Shown: in pieces, positions 16,410-25,233 of the stretch
How positions within the stretch are numbered: the stretch's first letter is position 1
Layout: the number at the start of each line of letters is the position of its first letter
Source: Mesorhizobium loti R88b
Lineage (GTDB): Bacteria; Pseudomonadota; Alphaproteobacteria; Rhizobiales; Rhizobiaceae
Reading direction: 5' to 3'
Assembly (NCBI RefSeq): GCF_013170845.1
Contig: NZ_CP033367.1
Coordinates: 6,945,001-7,009,000 of the forward strand
DNA: 64,000 bases
Notes under the pieces: generated by a model
Seen by the model: the letters and a program-made list of their open reading frames with translations, nothing else
Database searches by the model: none
Told to the model about the DNA's origin: nothing
Translations under genes and position numbers: made by a program

Positions 16410-16785
16410 GATCCCCTTCCTCGCAAGCCGGTCGTTACGCCCGCGCCATGTCGGGACGCGCTTCGATGGCCACGACCGCATCGCCGGCGCGCCGGCCTCG
16501 GCGGGTTTCCGGAACGTCTCGAAGCCGAGCCGGTGATGCCGATGGTAGGCGAGACGCTGCAGCCAGCTTATGCAATCCCGCGCGGCGAGACGCAGGTCCG
16601 TATCCTGCACCTCGAGTTCGGCATAAGAGCGGTTGAGCGCAGACGACAATCAAGATCTTGTTCCCGACGTCGACGCGGGCGGTGAGCGCATATTGTGAGG
16701 GTGTCGATTTGGCGACACCCATATGCCAGAGAAGGCGGATCTCGCGTGGACCCGGCGCGTTGCTTTCCTTCGCTCCATTGATCGC
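16410..16785 (-). pseudogene. Frameshifted unknown gene with lost start codon, upstream of DUF683-fdxB-nifQ
   Basis: Minus-strand translation gives a coherent peptide in two frames: APGPREIRLLWHMGVAKS, then TPSQYALTARVDVGNKILIV, then a shift near 16650 to SALNRSYAELEVQDTDLRLA and QRLAYHRHHRLGFETFRKP. At the place where the paralogous leader at 19.0 kb has the ATG of the ABC gene, this copy has GCG (around 16762). I do not recognise the family. It may be a rearranged nif-region gene whose start was lost after promoter duplication. Confidence 0.4.
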
Positions 16786-16836
16786 ATCAACCAGGATCTA
16801 AATGATCGCGCGGCGGCCGCCGCCTCAGGAGGAAGC

Positions 16837-16959
16837 CCCAAGCGCCGTGCCGGGAACGCAGGACGCAGCTCATAAAAAATTGTCTTCATCCCATTCATTG
16901 GTTTGCTCAAGAGCGCGTCAGGAAGACAGGCCGGCACCAAGCGTGTCGTGGATTGGACA
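16837..16959 (-). promoter_or_regulatory. NifA site and degenerate -24/-12 element upstream of DUF683-fdxB-nifQ
   Basis: A canonical TGT-N10-ACA (TGTCGTGGATTGGACA) lies at 16944-16959. On the minus strand, CGGCACGGCGCTTGGG (16852 to 16837) occupies the -24/-12 position 92 bases downstream, but the first T and the GC at -12 are changed, so activity is doubtful. The stretch aligns with the promoter of the ABC exporter at 19.1 kb. 16786-17040 holds no other gene. Confidence 0.5.
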
Positions 16960-17040
16960 AACCCGACGACAGGTTGGGGCCGCCCGTTCAGGAACGGCCC
17001 GACAGGATTGCTGGGGAGGCAAGCTGAATTCACGCCGCGT

Positions 17041-18972
17041 TCAACCGTGTTGCACATTGGTCTCATCCCACCCCTTTGTCAGTTCCAAGGCCTGCCGCTC
17101 GAACAGGCGGCGGTAGATGCCGTCGCGACGGATCAGCGCGTCATGGTCGCCCTGCTCGGTGATGCAACCACGGTCGAAGACAAGCAGCCGGTCGAGTGCC
17201 CGCACCGTCGAGAGCCGGTGCGCAATGACGAGCGTGGTGCGCCCGACCATGAGCCGCTCCATCGCCTTCTGGATCAGCACCTCCGATTCCGAGTCGAGGC
17301 TTGATGTCGCCTCGTCCAGAATGAGGATCGGGGCATCGGCGAGGAAGGCGCGCGCTATCGCCACACGCTGGCGCTCGCCGCCTGAGAGCTTCACGCCGCG
17401 TTCGCCGACCAGCGTACCGTAGCCGTTCGGCAGGCGCGCAATGAAGTCATGCGCGCTGGCGAGCCGCGCCGCCTGCTCGACATCGGACCGAGAAGCACCC
17501 GGCCGCCCATAGGCTATGTTCTCGGCCAGCGAGCGGTGGAACAGGAGGGGCTCCTGCTGTACGATCGCGATCTGCGAGCGTAGCGAACCCTGCGTCACCC
17601 GCGAAATGTCCTGCCCATCGATCAAGATTCGTCCAGCATCCAGGTCGTAAAGCCGCTGGATGAGCTTGACGAAGGTGGTCTTGCCGGAGCCAGAGGGGCC
17701 GACCAGACCGACCCGCGCGCCGGCCTCAATCGAAATCGACAAGTCGCTGTAAAAGGGCGACCAATGATTGCCGTAGTGGAAGTGGACGCTCTCAAAATCG
17801 ATGTGACCCTTCGTGATCCGGATCGGCTTGGCGCCCGGATCATCGGCCACGTCGGGCGGCTGGCTGTAGGTTTGGACCAGTTCCTCCATCTCATTTACAG
17901 AGCGCTGGATGTTGCGCACGTGTATGGAAACATCACGCAAGTAGCCATATAGGACGGTGAAAGAGGCGAGCACCAAGGCGATGTCACCTGGGGTAGTCTG
18001 GCCGCGCGACCACAAAAATAAGGCATAGCCAATCAAAGCCGCTCTCATCGCAAGAAGCATGATCCCCTGGAATGCAGCACTGACCGTCCCGCGCACCCAG
18101 GTCCGGAGGGTGCGGTGCCGCCACTTGGAGATGACTTTCGCAAGGCGATGATCTTCCCGCACCTCGGCGCCGAAGCCTTTGACCACCGCGTTACAGCTGA
18201 TCGCGTCCGCAAGCGAGCCGCCAAGCCTCGTATCCCAGTTGTTGGCGAGGTTTGCGGCTGGCGCCACATAGCCGAGCGACAGGATAATGATCAGCGCCAC
18301 ATAGCCAACCGAGCCGCAAGCGATGATCAGCCCCATCATCGGCCAATACCAGCCGAGCAGAACGCTCGACCCCACGAGCATGATAAGCGACGGGAACAAG
18401 GCAAGAAGGATCGTGTCGTTAAGGAGGCAGAACGCCCACATGCCGCGCGTGATCTTGCGCACCGTAGAGCCGGCGAAGGTTTTCGCATGCCAATCGGTCG
18501 AAAAGCGCTGGACGCGATGGAACGCGTCGCTGGCGATGTCCGACATCATCTTCAGAATGAAGTCATTGACGGCAATGAAGGCGATGTTGCGCATGACGAC
18601 GGCGCCGAGTGCGAGCGCGATCAACATTGAAAAGGCCGCAAGAGCCGCATCCCACACGACGGCGTCGGCTGCCGCTCCTTGGGCGACCGCGTTTACGAGC
18701 CGTCCGGAATAGAGCGGCGTCAGAACGTCAAGGAGCGTTGCCACCAGCACCGCGATCATAATGATCGCGAGCCGGACCGGCTGCTTGCTCCAGTGGCGCA
18801 TGGTGAAGGCGAAAACGTCGCGAAAGGCGGCGCCGCGTAGATCGATGTGAAAACGCCGCGTGGCTTTGTACGAGCGCAGCAGGCCGCTCGGTCTCAAGAA
18901 ACCCGAAATGGAAGGTCTGCGTGAGGACGAAAACATCGCTCGGAATGCGGGTGGCTGATCTGGACCTGACAT
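17041..18972 (-). CDS. ABC exporter, fused transmembrane and ATPase domains (MsbA-like)
   Basis: A 643-residue half-transporter. The first 350 residues are a type I exporter membrane domain with six helices; the last 250 form the ATPase with Walker A GPSGSGKTT, signature LSGGERQ and Walker B ILILDEATSSLD. The start at 18972 (MSGPDQPP) has AAGGAAAG upstream; the in-frame extension to 19011 is leader sequence shared with two other promoters. A NifA-type promoter lies directly upstream, so expression in bacteroids is likely. The exported substrate is unknown; family relatives move lipids, oligosaccharides or peptides. It stands alone between nifQ and nifS groups, with no accessory periplasmic gene. 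Confidence 0.88.
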   Translation of the reverse strand: MSGPDQPPAFRAMFSSSRRPSISGFLRPSGLLRSYKATRRFHIDLRGAAFRDVFAFTMRHWSKQPVRLAIIMIAVLVATLLDVLTPLYSGRLVNAVAQGAAADAVVWDAALAAFSMLIALALGAVVMRNIAFIAVNDFILKMMSDIASDAFHRVQRFSTDWHAKTFAGSTVRKITRGMWAFCLLNDTILLALFPSLIMLVGSSVLLGWYWPMMGLIIACGSVGYVALIIILSLGYVAPAANLANNWDTRLGGSLADAISCNAVVKGFGAEVREDHRLAKVISKWRHRTLRTWVRGTVSAAFQGIMLLAMRAALIGYALFLWSRGQTTPGDIALVLASFTVLYGYLRDVSIHVRNIQRSVNEMEELVQTYSQPPDVADDPGAKPIRITKGHIDFESVHFHYGNHWSPFYSDLSISIEAGARVGLVGPSGSGKTTFVKLIQRLYDLDAGRILIDGQDISRVTQGSLRSQIAIVQQEPLLFHRSLAENIAYGRPGASRSDVEQAARLASAHDFIARLPNGYGTLVGERGVKLSGGERQRVAIARAFLADAPILILDEATSSLDSESEVLIQKAMERLMVGRTTLVIAHRLSTVRALDRLLVFDRGCITEQGDHDALIRRDGIYRRLFERQALELTKGWDETNVQHG

Positions 18973-19063
18973 GTTGCTTTCTTTCCTTCGTTCCATCGAT
19001 CGCGATGTCACCCGCGAGATGAATATCGGCCGCGGGCACGCGCTGCCCTACGAGGAGAGAACC

Positions 19064-19184
19064 GCAAAAGCCGCGCCAAAGGCTCAGAAAGAAGCTCAGA
19101 AGAATTTTCTGCATATTCTACAATGACAAACGAGATCTCAGCAGGGCAACGGGGGCGTAACAGTGCCGTGTCGCGCACGCGACA
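19064..19184 (-). promoter_or_regulatory. NifA site and -24/-12 promoter for the ABC exporter
   Basis: Minus-strand reading: TGGCGCGGCTTTTGC (19078 to 19064) is a good -24/-12 promoter. TGTCGCGCACGCGACA, a canonical TGT-N10-ACA site, lies at 19169-19184, 90 bases upstream. This is the least decayed of the three related promoter copies. The divergent nifS promoter begins about 130 bases further on. Confidence 0.7.
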
Positions 19185-19311
19185 AACCCGACAGGACGCC
19201 TCGGTCGCGCGGGCATCCTTGGCGAACGGCCCGACAGGATTGCTCCTCACGCGAGGCGGAATCTACGCCCGCCCGATTCAACGGCGTTCCGCGTTGAACA
19301 ATTCCCGCCGA

Positions 19312-19388
19312 TGTCGGACATGCGACATAGCAGTGTTAGAGCCATCATGTTGTTTTGAAATGATTCCCTTCTTTGGCACGGTCCATGC
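19312..19388 (+). promoter_or_regulatory. NifA site and -24/-12 promoter for (iscN)-nifS-nifW
   Basis: TGTCGGACATGCGACA at 19312-19327 is a canonical NifA site. TGGCACGGTCCATGC at 19374-19388 is a -24/-12 promoter with a perfect -24 element and ATGC at -12. It lies just before the iscN relic and nifS on the plus strand. Confidence 0.75.
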
Positions 19389-19431
19389 GTAGCTGTTCGC
19401 GAACGCGTCCGGCCTGAAGGAGAGACAGTCC

Positions 19432-19587
19432 ATGATCAAGCGCACCGAAAACGCCGTGGCCTAAAGACCGCGCTTGCCGGGGGCCGAGCCGGCGCAACGC
19501 TGGCGCACCAAGGTCGAGGCGGGTTGCCGCGCCGGCGCCAAGAAGCGCGCAGGCCGAATGTGGCGGCGGCAACTCCTTCGGCTAACC
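19432..19587 (+). pseudogene. iscN/hesB-like (A-type Fe-S carrier) relic
   Basis: The open frame starts MIKRTENAVA, stops at once, then continues GAEPAQRW and KVEAGCRAG, and in another frame ends ECGGGNSFG followed by a stop. Intact HesB/IscA proteins of rhizobia read TENAVA near the start, EPAQGLR and VEAGGCAG in the middle, and CGCG-SFG at the end. Most of the central part is missing. It sits between the NifA-type promoter and nifS, the place of iscN in Rhizobium etli. nifU, which normally follows, is absent. Confidence 0.6.
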
Positions 19588-19611
19588 ATCATCATCATCA
19601 TCATCATCATG
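19587..19611 (+). repeat. Perfect CAT trinucleotide run, eight units
   Basis: Eight CAT units in a row lie between the iscN relic and nifS. The run is directly after the relic stop codon and 53 bases before the nifS start. It is probably a slippage microsatellite; no reading frame that matters crosses it. Confidence 0.85.
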
Positions 19612-19663
19612 ACAGACCGGGCGTGCGCCTTGTGTGATTGCGCTCAGCAGAAGGATCACATCC

Positions 19664-20920
19664 ATGAGACCTGTTTATCTGGACAACAACGCAACGACAC
19701 GGGTCGATCCTGAAGTCGTTCAAGCAGTGCTGCCGTTTTTTACCGACCAATTCGGCAACCCTTCGTCGAGCCACGATTTTGGCGCTTCCGCCGGGGCGGC
19801 GGTGAGAAAGGCGCGCCTGCGGGTGCAAACGCTGATCGGAGCGGAGTTCGAGGACGAGATCACCTTCACCTCGGGCGGGACGGAAAGCGACAACGCCGCG
19901 ATCCTTTCTGCGCTCGAGGTGATGCCTGAGCGCACAGAGATCGTGACTTCCGCAGTCGAGCATTCGGCCGTGCTGACGCTTTGCGCCCACCTTGAGAAGA
20001 CGCGCGGCATCAAGGTGCATAGGATCCCGGTGGATCGCCACGGCCGGCTCGACCTCGACACTTATAAGGCCGCCCTCACCCCGCGCGTGGCGATCGTCTC
20101 GATCATGTCGGCGAACAACGAGACCGGAACGATCTTCCCGGTGGTCGAGCTTGCTGAGTTGGCCAAGGAAGTCGGCGCCCTTTTTCATACCGACGCGGTG
20201 CAAGCGGTCGGCAAGCTTGCGATCGACTTGAAATCGACGGCAATCGATATGCTGTCTCTCTCCGGTCATAAATTACACGGACCGAAAGGGGTCGGCGCAC
20301 TTTATGTAAAACGCGGCGTGCGCTTCTGTCCGCTGATCAAGGGGGGAGGCCAGGAGGGCAACCGCCGCGCCGGCACGGAGAATACGCCAGGCATCGTCGG
20401 TCTCGGCGTGGCAGCCGATCTTGCCTTGAAATTCATGGACGACGCGAACACACGGGTAAAGGCGTTGCGCGACCGCCTGGAGAAGGAACTTCTCCAGCGC
20501 ATCCCACACGCCTTCGTCGCCGGCGATTTGCTAAAGCGGTTGCCGAACACCGCAAACATCGCCTTTGGAGATATCGAAGGTGAGGGCATACTGCATTTCC
20601 TTAATCGCGAGGGCATCGCCTGCTCCTCCGGCTCTGCTTGCGCCTGCGGCTCGCTGGAGCCGAGCCACGTCTTGGTGGCGATGAACATCCCCAATAGCGC
20701 GGCACACGGGGCAATCCGTTTCTCCTTTTCGCGCAACAACGGCGAGGAGGACGTCGACCGCGTGCTCGAGGTCATGCCCGGGATCGTTAAGAAGCTGCGT
20801 GAGCTTTCCCCATCTGCCAGCCAGGCGAGAGGACTTCAATCAGCTCCAGGCCTGGGCGACAAGGCAAACCCGACCACCGTTTCCGGCCCAGGAGAATGCA
20901 ATGCGCAGTTGTTTCGCTGA
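19664..20920 (+). CDS. nifS: Cysteine desulfurase NifS
   Basis: A 418-residue class V aminotransferase-fold desulfurase. The PLP lysine is Lys203 in SLSGHKLHG and the catalytic persulfide cysteine is Cys326 in SSGSACACGS. It takes sulfur from cysteine for nitrogenase Fe-S clusters. The start at 19664 has AGAAGGA upstream and gives the family N-terminus VYLDNNATT. It follows an iscN relic without nifU, and its 3' end overlaps nifW by 20 bases. The last 40 residues (after SPSASQAR) go beyond the usual family end, perhaps because the original stop was lost. Expression is expected from the promoter at 19.37 kb. Confidence 0.95.
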   Translation: MRPVYLDNNATTRVDPEVVQAVLPFFTDQFGNPSSSHDFGASAGAAVRKARLRVQTLIGAEFEDEITFTSGGTESDNAAILSALEVMPERTEIVTSAVEHSAVLTLCAHLEKTRGIKVHRIPVDRHGRLDLDTYKAALTPRVAIVSIMSANNETGTIFPVVELAELAKEVGALFHTDAVQAVGKLAIDLKSTAIDMLSLSGHKLHGPKGVGALYVKRGVRFCPLIKGGGQEGNRRAGTENTPGIVGLGVAADLALKFMDDANTRVKALRDRLEKELLQRIPHAFVAGDLLKRLPNTANIAFGDIEGEGILHFLNREGIACSSGSACACGSLEPSHVLVAMNIPNSAAHGAIRFSFSRNNGEEDVDRVLEVMPGIVKKLRELSPSASQARGLQSAPGLGDKANPTTVSGPGECNAQLFR

Positions 20921-21284
20921 AAGCCGCGCCATCGATGTCACCGACATCCTCGCCCGGCTGAAGAGCCTGTCGGCTGCGGAGGAGTTCTTCGCAGCCCTTG
21001 GCATCTCTTATGATCCGAAGGTGCTCAATGTCTCACGGCTGCATATCCTGAAGCGCATGGGCCAATATCTCGCTGAAGAGGATTTCGCCGGCCTTCCCGA
21101 CGGGGTGATCGCCGCGCGGGCGCGTGCGACGTTGGAACGCGCTTATGAGGATTTCGCGACATCCTCGCCACTCACCCAACGGGTCTTCAAGGTGCTCAAA
21201 GAGCACGATCCCGACAAACCGGCCACTCGGGACCACACCTTTGTCCCGTTCGAGTCGATCCTGAGGCGGTTCGGGACAGAATAA
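20901..21284 (+). CDS. nifW: NifW, nitrogenase-protective protein
   Basis: A 127-residue NifW: residues near 12-30 read DILARLKSLSAAEEFF and the next part GISYDPKVLNVSRLHILKRM, which are standard for the family; the end VFPFE-like FVPFESI is also present. NifW helps maintain or mature the MoFe protein and protects it from oxygen. The start at 20901 has GGAG upstream and overlaps the end of nifS by 20 bases. Confidence 0.93.
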   Translation: MRSCFAESRAIDVTDILARLKSLSAAEEFFAALGISYDPKVLNVSRLHILKRMGQYLAEEDFAGLPDGVIAARARATLERAYEDFATSSPLTQRVFKVLKEHDPDKPATRDHTFVPFESILRRFGTE

Positions 21285-21308
21285 CGCGACACGAGTGCGA
21301 CGCGACAA

Positions 21309-21413
21309 TGTCGAAAAGCCGACAAACCCGGTCATCACGACGGCACCTTCGGAAGAAAACAACCCATGTCAAAAGGAACAGAGCAACGCAAAATGGTTGG
21401 CACGAATGATGCT
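21309..21413 (+). promoter_or_regulatory. NifA site and -24/-12 promoter for fixABCX
   Basis: TGTCGAAAAGCCGACA at 21309-21324 is a canonical NifA site, followed by AACCCGG as in the other copies. TGGCACGAATGATGCT at 21398-21413 is a -24/-12 promoter 54 bases before the fixA start. Confidence 0.78.
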
Positions 21414-21466
21414 GCGAAGGAGATGAACGCCAGGGCCGCTTGCGGATTGGAGCCGAGAAAGACGCA

Positions 21467-22318
21467 ATGCACATTGTAATCTGTATCAAGCAGGTGCCGG
21501 ACTCCGCGCAGATACGTGTCCACCCGGTGACGAACACGATCATGCGCCAGGGCGTGCCGACCATCATCAACCCTTACGACCTGTTCGCCCTCGAAGAGGC
21601 ACTGAAATTGCGCGGCGCCCATGGCGGCGAGGTCACCGTGCTTACGATGGGTCCGCCGATGGCAGAAGATGCGCTGCGCAAGGCGCTCACCTATGGCGCC
21701 GACCGAGCGGTACTCTTGACCGACCGCTGTTTTGCCGGCTCCGACACGCTGGCGACCTCCTTCGCGCTTTCTCGGGCAATCGTGAGAATTGCCGAGACCT
21801 TCGGCGCGCCGGACATCGTCTTCGCCGGCAAGCAGACGATTGACGGCGATACCGCCCAGGTCGGGCCCGGCATCGCCAAGCGCCTCGGCCTCCTGCAGTT
21901 CACCTATGTGGCGAAGATCGACTCTATCGATGTCGATGCGCGCGAGATCACCGTCAAGCGCCGTTCGGAAGGCGGTACGCAGATGCTGAAAAGCAGGCTG
22001 CCTTGCCTCATCACAATGCTGGAAGGCACCAACGAAATCCGCAGGGGCTCGCTCGACGACGCCATGCGCGCCGCGCGCAGCCAGATCGTGAAATGGAGCG
22101 CGGCCGAAGCTGGCATTGAGGACCTCAACAAATGCGGCCTGCGCGGCTCGCCGACGGTCGTCAAGCGCGTTTTCGCCCCAACCACGAAGGCGGAAAAGGC
22201 GACGCAGATCGACATGACCGACAAGACGCAGCACGACCTCGCTGACGAACTGATCGCCGCAATCTTTACCCGCCAGCCAGCGCTGGAACACGAACTCGCC
22301 TTCGACGGCGGCCAGTGA
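21467..22318 (+). CDS. fixA: FixA, electron transfer flavoprotein beta subunit
   Basis: A 283-residue ETF-beta homologue beginning [18 protein letters not shown], with the AMP/FAD-contacting segment [18 protein letters not shown]. FixA and FixB form the bifurcating flavoprotein that, with FixC and FixX, passes electrons from NADH to quinone and to ferredoxin or nitrogenase. The start at 21467 matches the family N-terminus; an upstream in-frame extension has no match. It is the first gene of fixABCX behind a NifA/sigma-54 promoter. Confidence 0.95.
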   Translation: MHIVICIKQVPDSAQIRVHPVTNTIMRQGVPTIINPYDLFALEEALKLRGAHGGEVTVLTMGPPMAEDALRKALTYGADRAVLLTDRCFAGSDTLATSFALSRAIVRIAETFGAPDIVFAGKQTIDGDTAQVGPGIAKRLGLLQFTYVAKIDSIDVDAREITVKRRSEGGTQMLKSRLPCLITMLEGTNEIRRGSLDDAMRAARSQIVKWSAAEAGIEDLNKCGLRGSPTVVKRVFAPTTKAEKATQIDMTDKTQHDLADELIAAIFTRQPALEHELAFDGGQ

Positions 22319-22338
22319 CGGGACGGCAAGGAGAGATG

Positions 22339-23445
22339 ATGTCGAACGCGAACCGCGAAGCCCCTCCTTCCGCCGGCCGTGCCGGCATCAAGAGGGAATT
22401 GCCTGAGCACTTTAGGGACTATCGGCACGTCTGGGTTTTCATCGAACTGGAACGCGGCGAGGTCCATCCCGTGTCCTTCGAACTGCTTGGCGAAGGCCGC
22501 AAGCTCGCCGACAAGCTAGGCATCCAGCTTGCGGGGATCGTGCTCGGACCGCCGGGCGAGGCCACGCAGCATGCCGTTGCCGAGGCCTTTGCTTACGGCG
22601 CCGACCTTGTCTACCTCGTCGAGGCACCGCTGCTTGCCGACTATCGCAACGAGCCTTTCACCAAGGCGATGACGGATCTGGTCAATACCCACAAACCGGA
22701 GATCCTGCTTCTCGGTGCGACCACGCTCGGCAGGGATCTCGCTGGCTCAGTAGCGACGACCTTGCTGACAGGGCTCACTGCCGACTGTACCGAACTCGAT
22801 GTAGATGTCGACGGTTCGCTCGCCGCGACCCGTCCGACTTTCGGCGGTTCCTTGCTATGCACGATCTATACGCTCAACTACCGGCCGCAGATGGCCACGG
22901 TACGACCGAGGGTTATGGCCATGCCACCGCGGACGGACAAGCCGGTCGGGCGTGTCATCCGGCACAAGCTGTCAATGACCGAGGAAGAGATCATCACTAA
23001 AGTCCTTGGCTTCAACCTCGATCGCCAATCGGCAAAGGCAAATCTCGCCTACGCCGACATCGTGGTTGCCGGAGGCCTCGGTCTCGGCTCAGCGGAGAAT
23101 TTGCAGCTTGTGAAGAATCTAGCGCGGGCAATCGGCGCCGAATATGGCTGTTCGCGCCCGTTGGTCCAGAAGGGCTGGATGCCTGCCGATCGGCAGGTTG
23201 GCCAAACTGGCAAGACCATCCGGCCAAAGCTTTACATAGCGGCCGGGATTTCCGGCGCCATTCAGCATCGGGTTGGCGTGGAGGGGGCTGATTTGATCGT
23301 GGCCATCAACACCGACCCGAACGCCCCGATCTTCGAATTTGCCCATCTCGGCATCGTCACCGACGCAATCCGTTTCCTGCCGGCATTGACGGAAGCTTTC
23401 ACCCGGCGGCTGTCGCCGCACAGCCACGACAAGCTTGCGAGCTAA
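22339..23445 (+). CDS. fixB: FixB, electron transfer flavoprotein alpha subunit
   Basis: A 368-residue ETF-alpha homologue. The C-terminal FAD domain has [34 protein letters not shown] in part, and [13 protein letters not shown] with [10 protein letters not shown], all typical FAD contacts. Two ATG codons are adjacent; 22339 is preferred because AGGAG is then at a usable distance. It follows fixA by about 20 bases and forms a heterodimer with FixA. Confidence 0.95.
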   Translation: MSNANREAPPSAGRAGIKRELPEHFRDYRHVWVFIELERGEVHPVSFELLGEGRKLADKLGIQLAGIVLGPPGEATQHAVAEAFAYGADLVYLVEAPLLADYRNEPFTKAMTDLVNTHKPEILLLGATTLGRDLAGSVATTLLTGLTADCTELDVDVDGSLAATRPTFGGSLLCTIYTLNYRPQMATVRPRVMAMPPRTDKPVGRVIRHKLSMTEEEIITKVLGFNLDRQSAKANLAYADIVVAGGLGLGSAENLQLVKNLARAIGAEYGCSRPLVQKGWMPADRQVGQTGKTIRPKLYIAAGISGAIQHRVGVEGADLIVAINTDPNAPIFEFAHLGIVTDAIRFLPALTEAFTRRLSPHSHDKLAS

Positions 23446-23457
23446 AGGGAGAGGGCC

Positions 23458-24765
23458 ATGATCGAGCAAGAATTCGACGCCATCGTCGTCGGGGCCGGTA
23501 TGTCCGGAAACGCGGCCGCCTACACCATGGCAAGCCAGGGCCTGACGGTGCTGCAGTTGGAGCGCGGCGAGTATCCGGGCTCCAAGAATGTCCAGGGCGC
23601 CATCATGTACGCCGACATGTTGGAGCAAATCATTCCGGATTTCCGGGATGATGCGCCTCTCGAGCGGCATCTGGTCGAGCAGCGATTCTGGGTGATGGAC
23701 GACACCTCCCACACCGGGATGCAGTATCGATCGGACGATTTCAACGAGGCGAAGCCCAATCGCTACACGATCATCCGCGCCCAATTCGACAAGTGGTTTT
23801 CGCGCAAGGTGCGCCAAGCCGGCGCGACGGTGCTGTGCGAGACGACGGTGACCGAACTTGTCCGCAGTGCCAGCGGCAAGGTGATCGGCGTGCGCACCGA
23901 CCGGGCTGGCGGGCCGATCTACGCGGACGTCGTCGTGCTCGCAGAAGGTGTCAACGGGCTGCTCGGTACACGGGCCGGCCTGCGCAAGATGCCGAAGCCA
24001 GAAAGCGTGGCGCTCGCTGTCAAGGAAATGCATTTTCTACCCGATGAGGTCATTGAGCAGCGGTTCGGCCTCCAGGGCGACGAAGGCTGCGTGATCGAAG
24101 CGGCGGGCACGATTTCCCGCAGCATGGCCGGACTGGCCTTCCTCTACACCAACAAGGAGTCGATCTCTCTCGGCATCGGCTGCCTCGTCTCCGATTTCGC
24201 CCAGACAATGGAGAGCCCTTACGTCCTCCTCGACAACTTCAAAAACCATCCTTCGATCCGGCCGCTGATCGCGGGCTCGGAAGTCAAGGAGTATTCCGCG
24301 CATCTCATTCCCGAAGGTGGCTACAAGGCAATTCCGCAGCTCTTCGGCGACGGCTGGGTGGCGGTCGGTGATGCCGCCCAACTGAACAACGCTATCCACC
24401 GCGAGGGTTCGAACCTCGCCATGACTTCCGGCCGCATCGCGGGCGAGGCAATCATTGAGATCAAGGGCCGCAACCAGCCGATGATCAGGAGGAACCTCGC
24501 CCTCTACAAGACCATGCTGGACAAGTCCTTCGTAGTCAAAGACCTGATGAAATATAAGGACATGCCGGCCCTGATACACACCAATTCCCGCAATTTCTTC
24601 ATGACATACCCGCAGTTGATGTCGCAGGCCGCGCAGAACTTCATGCGGGTCGACGGCACCCCGAAAATCGAGAAGGAAAAGGCGACCACTGCTGCCTTCA
24701 TCAAGGCGCGTTCGCGCTGGGGGCTGATCAGCGATGTGGTCCGCCTGGCACTCGCGTGGCGCTGA
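23458..24765 (+). CDS. fixC: FixC, ETF-quinone oxidoreductase-like flavoprotein
   Basis: A 435-residue FAD protein. The N-terminal dinucleotide loop reads [12 protein letters not shown] and the second FAD motif [15 protein letters not shown] is near residue 300. It resembles ETF:ubiquinone oxidoreductase without the C-terminal Fe-S part, which FixX provides. It sits 12 bases after fixB and 12 before fixX, in the normal fix order, and is expected at the inner membrane. Confidence 0.95.
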   Translation: MIEQEFDAIVVGAGMSGNAAAYTMASQGLTVLQLERGEYPGSKNVQGAIMYADMLEQIIPDFRDDAPLERHLVEQRFWVMDDTSHTGMQYRSDDFNEAKPNRYTIIRAQFDKWFSRKVRQAGATVLCETTVTELVRSASGKVIGVRTDRAGGPIYADVVVLAEGVNGLLGTRAGLRKMPKPESVALAVKEMHFLPDEVIEQRFGLQGDEGCVIEAAGTISRSMAGLAFLYTNKESISLGIGCLVSDFAQTMESPYVLLDNFKNHPSIRPLIAGSEVKEYSAHLIPEGGYKAIPQLFGDGWVAVGDAAQLNNAIHREGSNLAMTSGRIAGEAIIEIKGRNQPMIRRNLALYKTMLDKSFVVKDLMKYKDMPALIHTNSRNFFMTYPQLMSQAAQNFMRVDGTPKIEKEKATTAAFIKARSRWGLISDVVRLALAWR

Positions 24766-24777
24766 AGGAGAAACAGG

Positions 24778-25077
24778 ATGACGATGGCCGTGACGAAGTT
24801 ACGAGTCGAGGAGAAGCTTTATCAGAACCGCTATCTGGTCGATCCGGGCCGCCCGCATATCAAAGTGCGACCGCACGAGAGGCCGAGCGCGAACCTGCTC
24901 GCGCTGACACACATCTGCCCGGCCAAGTGCTATGAGTTGAACGACAAGGGACAGGTGGAGACCACTTCCGACGGCTGCATGGAATGCGGCACCTGTCGCG
25001 TGTTGTGCGAGGCCAACGGTGAGATCGTATGGAATTACCCGCGCGGCGGCTTTGGCGTACTCTTCAAGTTTGGATGA
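24778..25077 (+). CDS. fixX: FixX, ferredoxin-like subunit
   Basis: A 99-residue ferredoxin-like protein. The cluster cysteines are in HICPAKCYE and [12 protein letters not shown], and the end [13 protein letters not shown] is diagnostic. It supplies the Fe-S centres of the FixCX quinone-reducing module. AAGGAG precedes the start. Confidence 0.95.
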   Translation: MTMAVTKLRVEEKLYQNRYLVDPGRPHIKVRPHERPSANLLALTHICPAKCYELNDKGQVETTSDGCMECGTCRVLCEANGEIVWNYPRGGFGVLFKFG

Positions 25078-25233
25078 CTGGCGCAAAGAGCGAGAACGAG
25101 AGGCTCGCAATTGCGGTCAAGACCGCCAATATTGTTCACAATTGCCGAAAAGCTGAAAATACTATGTTTCTGGAACTCGAAGTACAAAAAAGGGGTTGGG
25201 AGGAGCACCTTGGACAACCCTTGAGGTGTTTGC

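Noticed and set aside
19587..19611. Eight CAT units as a natural His tag
   Set aside because: The frame that would encode histidines is not part of any supported gene; the iscN relic stops just before it.
20850..20880. Possible NifA site before nifW
   Set aside because: It has the CAAACCCGAC flank but no TGT-N10-ACA palindrome.
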